A program made the translations under genes and the position numbers. The notes beneath the pieces were generated by a model, which was given only the letters and a program-made list of their open reading frames with translations, was not told where the DNA came from and searched no databases. DNA of 33,020 bases, taken from positions 1-33,020 of IMG/VR virus record IMGVR_UViG_3300028025_003173, one strand, 5' to 3'. Within the stretch, counting starts at the first letter, position 1; each line of letters opens with the position of its first letter. Of this stretch, positions 23,901-29,555 are shown piece by piece. The stretch comes from a virus.

Positions 23901-25229
23901 GGTTGTACCGCTTGTTCCTGATGTACCTGTTGTGCCTGATGTGCCTGTTGTGCCTGATGTGCCTGTAGTACCCGAAGTTCCACTTGTACCAGATGTACCG
24001 CTTGTGCCTGTAGTTCCTGAAGTACCGGTTGTGCCACTTGTGCCTGAAGTTCCACTTGTGCCTGTAGTACCAGAAGTACCACTTGTTCCAGTTGTACCTG
24101 ATGTACCTGTTGTACCAGATGTACCAGTTGTGCCACTTGTGCCTGAAGTTCCGGTAGTACCTGATGTACCTGTTGTGCCGCTTGTACCTGATGTACCATT
24201 AGTACCTGCAGCTCCAGATGTACTATAATATAATTGTCCTGTTGTTGGATCAACTACAACAAATCTAGATAGATTGTTTAATGTTAAATCTCTAACAGTT
24301 AAAGATCCTGTTATGCTTACTGAACCAGTAATAGTCATATTACTAGCAAACCTACTAGAGCCAGAAACATCTAGTTTAGCTATTGGTGATGTAGTACCTA
24401 TACCAACATTACCATTAGAAAGTATACGCATTCTTTCAGTACTATTAGTCTGAAAAGCTAAATCTGGGTTTGAACCTATTGCCCCAACAATACCCATTGT
24501 TACAAGTCCATTTACAGACTTGATTTGGAATATATCTTGATATGTCTGAGTACCTAAAGAAAGTAAGTATGGGGTACTAGCGTCTGAGTATCCTTTAAAT
24601 CTAAATCCAGATGTAGCACCACTTGCCAATGAGGCATCAAGTATAGATGTTGGCGTACTAGTTCCTATGCCAACATTACCATCATATAATATAGTCATTC
24701 TGGTATAAGAACCTATATCAGAAGCAGTTACGTTTAATCCTTGTTCGGTTGCTGGTCTTGCTATAAATTGTAAAGCACTTGTTCCTGATCCTAAAACTCT
24801 AATTCCAGCTACTGTTCCCCATAAAGAAGAAGCATTTGTTGATGAATATATATAATTAGATCCACTATAATATAAACTTCTACCAAAAAATCCATCCCAT
24901 CCAAGACTAGCATTTTGTGTACCCCACATAGAAACACCAGCTTGAGCGGAGCCATTACCTCCTGCAGATATAATTTTATCTGGTGTTACATTAATATTTC
25001 CATCCATCGCCAGACTACCAGTAATACTAACACTACCGGTAAACTGGTGTGTATTGCTAAGTAATGTACCAGATCTAGTAGACCCTGTTACAAAACTAGT
25101 TGATGATGTTATAGTTTGAGCTATAATTGTTTGACCTAAAAATATACTTGCTGTTACTGCATTTGTAACAAACAGAGAACTAAGAGAGGCGTCAGAACCT
25201 GACGTGATAAGTTTTTTCCAATTCGGCAT
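20949..25229 (-). CDS. Large tail fibre with collagen-like repeats and C-terminal S74 chaperone
   Basis: A 1426-residue fibre. The N-terminus MPNWKKLITSGSDASLSSLF is related to that of the 564-residue fibre and may attach to the virion. Beta modules with NVGIGTSTP-type repeats follow. Two long Gly-Thr-Ser repeat blocks (about 335-525 and 632-832) are separated by a module with GFNTINNAAVGRVLLSDG. Near 1090-1240 is a Trp/Tyr-rich region (DWYYMECWIRNEAG ... RRCYISGWRLIKV) that looks like a carbohydrate-binding jelly roll. The end, from about S1331 (SDVSFKTNIVP) through DDLGFIAQQVQEVLPELV and a C-terminal helix, is a peptidase S74 intramolecular chaperone. It trimerises the fibre and then cleaves itself off before the Ser of the SD motif. 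The leader has a late motif 79 nt upstream. Confidence 0.88.
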   Translation of the reverse strand: MPNWKKLITSGSDASLSSLFVTNAVTASIFLGQTIIAQTITSSTSFVTGSTRSGTLLSNTHQFTGSVSITGSLAMDGNINVTPDKIISAGGNGSAQAGVSMWGTQNASLGWDGFFGRSLYYSGSNYIYSSTNASSLWGTVAGIRVLGSGTSALQFIARPATEQGLNVTASDIGSYTRMTILYDGNVGIGTSTPTSILDASLASGATSGFRFKGYSDASTPYLLSLGTQTYQDIFQIKSVNGLVTMGIVGAIGSNPDLAFQTNSTERMRILSNGNVGIGTTSPIAKLDVSGSSRFASNMTITGSVSITGSLTVRDLTLNNLSRFVVVDPTTGQLYYSTSGAAGTNGTSGTSGTTGTSGTTGTSGTSGTTGTSGTTGTSGTTGTSGTSGTTGTSGTSGTSGTTGTSGTTGTSGTSGTSGTSGTTGTSGTTGTSGTTGTSGTSGTTGTSGTSGINGTNGTSGTTGTSGTTGTSGTTGTSGTSGTTGTSGTTGTSGTSGTTGTSGTTGTSGTTGTSGTSGTSGTAGTSGTGFNTINNAAVGRVLLSDGTTNAATASAGLTFVGGNFNVSGSTNITGSLIVSNQITAQTLVVQTITSSVSFITGSTKFGSLSSNTHQFTGSVNITGSLTINGSSFTAATSGTSGTSGTTGTSGTTGTSGTTGTSGTTGTSGTAGTSGTTGTSGTTGTSGTSGTTGTSGTTGTSGTSGTSGTNGTGGTSGTSGTRGTSGTTGTSGTTGTSGTSGTTGTSGTTGTSGTTGTSGTTGTSGTTGTSGTSGTTGTSGTTGTSGTSGTRGTSGTTGTSGTSGTTGTSGTTGTSGTTGTSGTSGTTGTSGTSGTSVSVSGTTNTVVKFASNTTIGNSSITDDGTTVQTSLPIKTTVNNALTFQGGDDSALYDINVANTLGVYGVQNSAVGAIKLGSGGPTLFGTGDNLGIGTISPSYKLTVNGILGFESASIDSPFADRDSLYHRIYEPAGNIAMYLGNATDPGNYYDNTTHTFRSRLATTNYMIIRSSGNVGIGLTEPNAKLDVEGGINSRNTRVDATKKYPIGHYSSGETVFEIDPTWTQAQLQDYFGSTGFTWNTDSTAPGGYSIQVDGALNVGNVVYSSGFPFIPVDTGSNDWYYMECWIRNEAGSANRHYMGGIDYDASFGNLGGNPGSYTYNVMLGYDPGTTWTKVFGYWNGYGSSSGNSGTGNTNNWVNNTKYFGPQALFNYYNDSGTRRCYISGWRLIKVNNPGNRYFQNNVLVSGSVGIGTTSPTDKLTVNGNIFLSGSGRSVWLGNNADSGDRLRLHQSGIYGYIDFASGDLYFRAGTTTRVSFSSTGTITAAGDIVAYGTPSDVSFKTNIVPIQGSLDKIQKLKPVLFTWKEGTESNKLANIKDDLGFIAQQVQEVLPELVRENNDGTLSLRERGIIPLLVGAIKELKAEIDILKNK
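22735..23335 (-). repeat. Collagen-like Gly-Thr-Ser coding repeat, block 2
   Basis: About 600 bp of degenerate 9- and 18-bp units that encode GTSGTTGTSGTS strings, with a few substitutions (GTR, GTN, GTA, GTG). Every third residue is Gly, as in collagen, but the other positions are Thr/Ser rather than Pro. Codon choice varies, so the repeat is maintained at protein level. It produces long artefact ORFs on the plus strand. Confidence 0.95.
23655..24225 (-). repeat. Collagen-like Gly-Thr-Ser coding repeat, block 1
   Basis: About 570 bp encoding Gly-X-X triplets (GTSGTTGTS) in the same fibre gene, interrupted once by GINGTNGTSG. The flanking modules before it (GQLYYSTSG) and after it (GFNTINNAAVGR) have counterparts around the shorter repeat in the 285-residue fibre. 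Confidence 0.95.
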
Positions 25230-25256
25230 TATATGTTTACATTTTGTGGTTAGATA

Positions 25257-25273
25257 CTTAACACCGCGTTAAG
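25257..25273 (-). other. Leader hairpin before the large fibre gene
   Basis: CTTAAC / GTTAAG, a 6-bp stem with a 5-nt loop, in the 79-nt stretch between the late motif and the fibre ATG. A second weak element, CCC-AAAA-GGG, lies between it and the motif. It is the longest leader among the late units, so it could carry translational control or mRNA stabilisation. Confidence 0.35.
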
Positions 25274-25308
25274 CCTACTTCCCTTTTGGGGCCTACAAAC
25301 TTGTGATA

Positions 25309-25316
25309 ATAAATAT
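25309..25316 (-). promoter_or_regulatory. Late-promoter-like motif ATATTTAT (before the large fibre gene)
   Basis: Coding strand TTAATATTTATTATCAC, overlapping the last base of the preceding stop codon and 79 nt upstream of the ATG at 25229. It has the longest spacing of the nine copies. Confidence 0.55.
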
Positions 25317-25552
25317 TAACTAGACTTTTTAACCGCTTTTTCTTCTTCTAGAGCTAGAATTTGTTGCAAACTTTCTATTTTTTTTTGCTCTTCTGCTGCT
25401 TTCATCTGTTCAATCTGCATTAATTCATTTTCTAATTTAATTTGCAAATTAGCTAAGAACTTAGCATCTTTCCCAGATATAGTAACTAGATCTAGTGATT
25501 GTCTCATGAATGCTATCTCGTTATGAGTAACATCAATTGAAAATATATCCAT
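25316..25552 (-). CDS. Small helical protein, paralogue of the next gene upstream
   Basis: A 78-residue protein. Residues 8-50 (HNEIAFMRQSLDLVTISGKD, then LANLQIKLENELMQ) can be aligned with the C-terminal half of the 68-residue neighbour (QELEYILNLLKNTDLKG, then LAIKLQNQ). The rest is a charged helix (EEQKKIESLQQILALEEEK). It is tightly linked to the neighbour (5-nt gap) and lies between two fibre genes. It might be a fibre-assembly chaperone or a small virion protein. I recognise no named family. Confidence 0.65.
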   Translation of the reverse strand: MDIFSIDVTHNEIAFMRQSLDLVTISGKDAKFLANLQIKLENELMQIEQMKAAEEQKKIESLQQILALEEEKAVKKSS

Positions 25553-25557
25553 AACAT

Positions 25558-25764
25558 TTATTTAGTTGTCTTTTTTAGGTATTGGTTTTGTAATTTAATT
25601 GCTAAACCATAAAATAATTCAATTTGAAATCCTTTTAAATCAGTATTCTTAAGTAGATTAAGAATATATTCTAATTCTTGAGGATTTAACTCATTAGAAT
25701 TAACAGATGCTTGAACAGAGTTTGATTCTCCTGCTATAATTAATTGGTTCGATGTAAATGCCAT
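25558..25764 (-). CDS. Small helical protein between two fibre genes
   Basis: A 68-residue protein. The first 25 residues look like strands (NQLIIAGESNSVQASVNSNE) and the rest is two helices (NPQELEYILNLLKNTD, LFYGLAIKLQNQYLKK). The helical half resembles the neighbouring 78-residue protein, suggesting an old tandem duplication. It starts about 22 nt after the 564-residue fibre gene ends, without its own late motif, so it is probably co-transcribed with that fibre. A fibre chaperone or connector role is inferred from position alone. Confidence 0.65.
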   Translation of the reverse strand: MAFTSNQLIIAGESNSVQASVNSNELNPQELEYILNLLKNTDLKGFQIELFYGLAIKLQNQYLKKTTK

Positions 25765-25786
25765 AACTCTATTTTTATATTATATA

Positions 25787-27481
25787 TTATCCGTAAATGA
25801 AAATATCACCCGCGTTAGTAATCCACATATTACCTGATCCATTAGATCCAGTACCCCATGTTGGAGGTACAGTATTTGATGGATTTGATGCTTGGTTGAT
25901 TTTTGCTGTTACTACATATTCACTAGGAGTTAATGAAGTTGAAGTACCTACCACATCAAATGCTACAGCAAAACGACCATAAGGTCCATGATCATTAGTA
26001 GCGCCTGCTTCAAGATAAAATGCAGAACCAGAACCAGCAGCATTATATTGAGTTATCCATCCTGAATCAGCAAGTACTGAGGAACCACTATTAATTAGGA
26101 TAAATTTATCTCTAACGTTTAGATTATCTGTATTAGTAAATGATGCAGTACCTGCTACTGATAAATCACCAGTTACAGTTAAGCTATTTTGGAATGTCGA
26201 AGCACCTGTTACATTAATACCACCAGCAGCTATTGTTACACCACTTGATGCGCCGGCTCCAATTTGTACTTGGGTACCAGTATCTACAATATTACTATTG
26301 ACAAATCCTGTACCTGACCATTTAGTACTATTATTAGTTGTTAAAGTAGCTGAACCTGATATTGCTACATTTACAGCTGCAGAGCCATTATAAGTTGAAA
26401 CACTACCTGATAAACCAGTTCCAAATGTTAAGGCATTAGCTACTTGAGTTGCTGAAGCAGCAGTTGTAGCAAATGATGCAGTTGTAGCAAATGATGCACT
26501 AGTAGCAAATGAAGCAGTTGTGGTAAATGAAGCACTTGTTGCGAACGAAGCACTAGTAGCGAATGAAGCACTTGTTGCAAACGAAGCAGTTGTTGCAAAT
26601 GATGAACTTAGTGATTGACTAGCAAAAGAAGCAGTAACAGTTAATACATTTGTAGTTGCATTAAAAGTTAATGTTGTACTATCTACTCTTGCAGCTTGGT
26701 TACCTGTAGAACCTGTTGTAAATACTAGGTAATAAGGACCAACACCTGTAGTTGTATCAGTAACAGTTATTGTAGAAGCTGAAGCGGCATTAGTTGTATT
26801 AGTAGCAAAAGCAGATGATATAGCAGATGATGCACTTACAGCCCAAGAAGAAGTAGCACTTAAAGTATTTGTACTTACATTATATTGGAAACTAGAACTG
26901 TTTACATATAATGATTGAGTACCAGAACCAGAAATAGCAAAAGTAGGATAATAAATACCACTAGAGGTATTATTCATCGTTACAGTAGCAGCAGATGATG
27001 CTATTCCTTGTGCTACCGTTATATCAAATGTAGAGCTATCACCTTTTGTAAAGGTAATTGTAGATGCATTTACACTAGCTGTAATTAAACCTCTAAGAGG
27101 AAGAGAAGAAGTTAATGCAAAAGATGCACTAGTAGCAAATGATGCAGTTGTAGCAAATGAAGCACTTGTTGCAAATGAAGCACTAGTAGCAAATGAAGCA
27201 CTTGTGGCGAACGAAGCACTAGTTGCAAAAGATGCAGTTGTTGCAAAGGAAGCAGTACCTGTCAGAGATCCAGCAAACGAACCACTAAATGAACCAGAAT
27301 GTACTAAACCAGTTGCATTTGTTGTTGCTACTATATTTCCAGTTCCATTAATTGCTGTAGTAGATAAGTTAGCTGCTGACCCCCCACCAATTACTACTTG
27401 TCCTGATGTTAGGTTATCTACTTTTAATTGAGCTAATTCAGCGTTACTGCCTGAAACTATGACTTTTTTCCAAGTTGCCAT
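25787..27481 (-). CDS. Tail fibre/virion protein with SASFATS heptad repeats
   Basis: A 564-residue protein whose N-terminus MATWKKVIVSGSNAELAQLK is related to that of the 1426-residue fibre. It contains two arrays of a 7-residue repeat, S-A-S-F-A-T-(S/T), at about 73-124 and 290-344, with Phe every seventh residue. Such regularity suggests a fibrous trimeric shaft. Between and after them are beta modules (SITVTDTTTGVGPYY; SLTVTGDLSVAGTASF). The C-terminal domain includes YGRFAVAFDVVGTSTSL and ends in GNMWITNAGDIFIYG. It has no S74 domain. Ser and Thr content is very high, making it a candidate acceptor for the nearby glycosyltransferases. A late motif lies 26 nt upstream. Confidence 0.82.
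   Translation of the reverse strand: MATWKKVIVSGSNAELAQLKVDNLTSGQVVIGGGSAANLSTTAINGTGNIVATTNATGLVHSGSFSGSFAGSLTGTASFATTASFATSASFATSASFATSASFATSASFATTASFATSASFALTSSLPLRGLITASVNASTITFTKGDSSTFDITVAQGIASSAATVTMNNTSSGIYYPTFAISGSGTQSLYVNSSSFQYNVSTNTLSATSSWAVSASSAISSAFATNTTNAASASTITVTDTTTGVGPYYLVFTTGSTGNQAARVDSTTLTFNATTNVLTVTASFASQSLSSSFATTASFATSASFATSASFATSASFTTTASFATSASFATTASFATTAASATQVANALTFGTGLSGSVSTYNGSAAVNVAISGSATLTTNNSTKWSGTGFVNSNIVDTGTQVQIGAGASSGVTIAAGGINVTGASTFQNSLTVTGDLSVAGTASFTNTDNLNVRDKFILINSGSSVLADSGWITQYNAAGSGSAFYLEAGATNDHGPYGRFAVAFDVVGTSTSLTPSEYVVTAKINQASNPSNTVPPTWGTGSNGSGNMWITNAGDIFIYG
26449..26610 (-). repeat. Coding repeat of SASFATS heptads, distal array
   Basis: About seven to eight 21-bp units with strong nucleotide similarity, encoding (S/T)ASFAT(S/T). 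They match the array at 27110-27262 in the same gene and could recombine with it. Confidence 0.85.
27110..27262 (-). repeat. Coding repeat of SASFATS heptads, proximal array
   Basis: About seven 21-bp units encoding (S/T)ASFAT(S/T), ending with SASFALTS. Third-base variation shows selection on the protein repeat. A degenerate form (SASYATTASYA) occurs in the 285-residue fibre. Confidence 0.85.
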
Positions 27482-27507
27482 TTAATATTTTTTGGTGTTA
27501 TCTATTA

Positions 27508-27515
27508 ATAAATAT
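27508..27515 (-). promoter_or_regulatory. Late-promoter-like motif ATATTTAT (before the 564-residue fibre)
   Basis: Coding strand TCAATATTTATTAATAG, 26 nt before the ATG at 27481 and 3 nt after the stop codon of the 285-residue fibre. Confidence 0.6.
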
Positions 27516-27518
27516 TGA

Positions 27519-28376
27519 TTATTCTAGCCCTACATAAAAAGATGAAGAAGTAAACCATATACTTCCTGCATTAGTTGTTCCTATTGGGTTAAGAGATTGT
27601 GTTTGAATTTGTACTATACTTTGACTTACAATTAAAACTGGTTGTTGTGTTGTAAAGTTTCTTATTATAAATAAATTACTATATAAATCAGTATCACCAC
27701 TACTTGATATATTAAAATATTGTGTGCTGCCTGATTTGATTAAGAATAAATTAGTAGGATTTGTATTTACACTAGCAGTAACACTACCTGTTGCTATTTG
27801 AAATAAGGTTAAATTTAAATTAGCAGGATCAATATAGGAAGCAGTAGCTGCTAATGCAGCAAATAAAGCATATGATGCTGTTGTAGCATAAGAAGCAGAT
27901 ACTGCATGACTAGCAGTTCCAAATAAAGATCCGGTAAATGAGGATGCAGATACATGTCCTATAACAGTTAATGATCCTGTAATTATAGTACTACCTGATA
28001 TTGTAAGTTCATTATTATTGTATACTAAAGCAGAGGATGCAGTAGCTGCATTTACAGTACCATCAGATAGTAGTATTCTACCTGTTCCTGCGTTATTAAT
28101 CGTGTTAAAACCAGCTCCAGATACACCGGATGTTCCGGAAGTGCCTGTTGTACCTGAAGTGCCATTAGTACCATTTGCTCCATTAATACCTGAGGTGCCT
28201 GAGGTGCCATTAGTACCAGTAGTTCCTCCACCACCCCCAGAGGTGCTATAATAAAACTTACCATTGTTATCAGCTACTACTGTTCTTATTAGAGAACTGC
28301 TTTCAATGAGTTTTACTTGTAAAGTATCAAACCTAGCATTACCGTCTTGCCTAGGTATGTTAATAGACTGCCCCAT
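27519..28376 (-). CDS. Short tail fibre-like protein with a collagen-like segment
   Basis: A 285-residue fibre-like protein. Residues 1-55 (INIPRQDGNARFDTLQVKLI ... GKFYYSTSG) are followed by a Gly-X-X stretch with GTNGTSGTSGINGANG, then GFNTINNAGTGRILLSDG. The same module order surrounds the first repeat block of the 1426-residue fibre, so the two share an exchanged or duplicated cassette. SASYATTASYA heptad-like repeats lie near 160-185, and the C-terminal beta domain ends SIWFTSSSFYVGLE. It has no S74 domain or hydrolase motif. It is the first structural gene after the glycan cassette, with a late motif 20 nt upstream. Confidence 0.8.
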   Translation of the reverse strand: MGQSINIPRQDGNARFDTLQVKLIESSSLIRTVVADNNGKFYYSTSGGGGGTTGTNGTSGTSGINGANGTNGTSGTTGTSGTSGVSGAGFNTINNAGTGRILLSDGTVNAATASSALVYNNNELTISGSTIITGSLTVIGHVSASSFTGSLFGTASHAVSASYATTASYALFAALAATASYIDPANLNLTLFQIATGSVTASVNTNPTNLFLIKSGSTQYFNISSSGDTDLYSNLFIIRNFTTQQPVLIVSQSIVQIQTQSLNPIGTTNAGSIWFTSSSFYVGLE

Positions 28377-28396
28377 TATTAAGTATTAGTTCTCGT

Positions 28397-28404
28397 ATAA
28401 ATAT
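28397..28404 (-). promoter_or_regulatory. Late-promoter-like motif ATATTTAT (start of the fibre region)
   Basis: Coding strand GCAATATTTATACGAG, 20 nt before the ATG at 28376 and 2 nt after the stop of the heptosyltransferase-like gene. Confidence 0.6.
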
Positions 28405-28406
28405 TG

Positions 28407-29555
28407 CTATAACGGGGGTAGTATATATTTTAGTTTTTCTATTACAGATTCTGGTGTTATTGTTTTAGAGCATTCAAATTGTCTGGCTGTTCCTTTATGG
28501 ATGGGACACCAATTCCAATCACCAGCATCTAACTTGTGAGAATTGAAGCAACCTTTGCATTTACCCTCAGGAGATCCTAGACGATAACAGCTAGAGGGTT
28601 CAGTATATGTTTCGGAAAAGCCAGAAATTAATACAGTTGGAGTATCAGTAGCCCAACTTAACCAACTTAATCCACTACTTATACCAATAAATGCTTCGGA
28701 TTCGTGTAGTGTTTGAATAGTTGTTTCTATATTGTATGATGAAAGATATTTAATTCCTGTTGGATGATTATTACCCATATATGTGTCTCCTTCTCTAGAT
28801 AATAATATTACCTCATAATCTTGTTCAGCACACCAATCAACTACTTGTTGCCATCCTGTAGGATTATTCCAATACTTTGCTTGTGCTGTAGCATGAATTG
28901 CAATTGCAATTTGTTTTTTCTTTAATACTGTTGGTTTTTTTAATTTTGGTTTAAGTTCTATAAAATCTAATCCTAAAATGTCAGAAGCTGTTTTCTGTAG
29001 TTCTTGAGATTTTATTTCATTAGGATGTCTAAATTCATTTAATTCATCATTCTCTTTATAATACCACCCTATCGTATACATTGCGTATATATTATGAGCT
29101 GCTTCTCCAGGATTGATAAATTCAATTTCTGGGTACTGGTTTTGAAATAGATGGTTATGAAAGGTAGAGCATATGATTTGGCATTTATGTTTTTTTCTAA
29201 AAGCTTCTATATAAGGAAACCAAGCTAAAGTATCGCCTAAGGCTTTTGAATCTAAAGCAATATATACTTTTTTATTAAGAGCATTAAAATAATCTTCCTC
29301 TATTAATCTAAAATTGTCATTTTCTTTTTGGTAAATTTTTATATACCAATCTATAAAATATTCATATAAACATTTAGTCCAATGATCATTTTGAATGATA
29401 GAGGAATGAATTAATTGGTTTGTTTTTCTATTATAAAATTCAACTAAGTATTCTGCTTTAATAGGAGAACGAATTTCTACTTTAGGACCTTGTACATAAT
29501 TAATACTTAAAGTAGAAATAATATTATTTGTATTTTTAATCAAATTAGAGTACAT
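28407..29555 (-). CDS. Autotransporter-type O-heptosyltransferase homologue (TibC/Aah-like)
   Basis: A 382-residue protein with the layout of bacterial autotransporter heptosyltransferases. An N-terminal beta domain (YVQGPKVEIRSP ... FIDWYIKIY, about 18-75) is followed by a GT-B catalytic region. That region begins VYIALDSKALGDTLAWFPYI (98-116), with D108 in the family GDT motif, and includes KYWNNPTGWQQVVDW (228-241) and IGISSGLSWLSWATDTPTV (290-308). A four-Cys element near the end, KCKGC (C333, C336), C350 and C362, matches the iron finger described for TibC. Known members move heptose from ADP-heptose onto Ser of short beta-strand-loop repeats in adhesins. Here the gene ends 30 nt before the Ser/Thr-rich fibre genes. 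The acceptor and the sugar are inference. It overlaps the upstream glycosyltransferase by 16 nt. Confidence 0.82.
   Translation of the reverse strand: MYSNLIKNTNNIISTLSINYVQGPKVEIRSPIKAEYLVEFYNRKTNQLIHSSIIQNDHWTKCLYEYFIDWYIKIYQKENDNFRLIEEDYFNALNKKVYIALDSKALGDTLAWFPYIEAFRKKHKCQIICSTFHNHLFQNQYPEIEFINPGEAAHNIYAMYTIGWYYKENDELNEFRHPNEIKSQELQKTASDILGLDFIELKPKLKKPTVLKKKQIAIAIHATAQAKYWNNPTGWQQVVDWCAEQDYEVILLSREGDTYMGNNHPTGIKYLSSYNIETTIQTLHESEAFIGISSGLSWLSWATDTPTVLISGFSETYTEPSSCYRLGSPEGKCKGCFNSHKLDAGDWNWCPIHKGTARQFECSKTITPESVIEKLKYILPPL

Noticed and set aside
22744-24228. Long plus-strand ORFs encoding VPVVPLVPEV-type repeats
   Set aside because: They are antisense readings of the Gly-Thr-Ser repeat DNA. 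Repetitive codons without stops create open frames on the other strand. No motif or leader supports them.
26449-27262. CRISPR-like or other non-coding direct repeats
   Set aside because: The 21-bp units are contiguous, in frame, without spacers, and vary at third codon positions, so they are protein repeats.
11264-28405. Plus-strand TATAAATA strings as true T4 late promoters
   Set aside because: In that orientation they would drive antisense RNA into the 3' ends of genes, while every gene is on the minus strand. Their fixed place before ATGs fits the reverse-complement reading instead.
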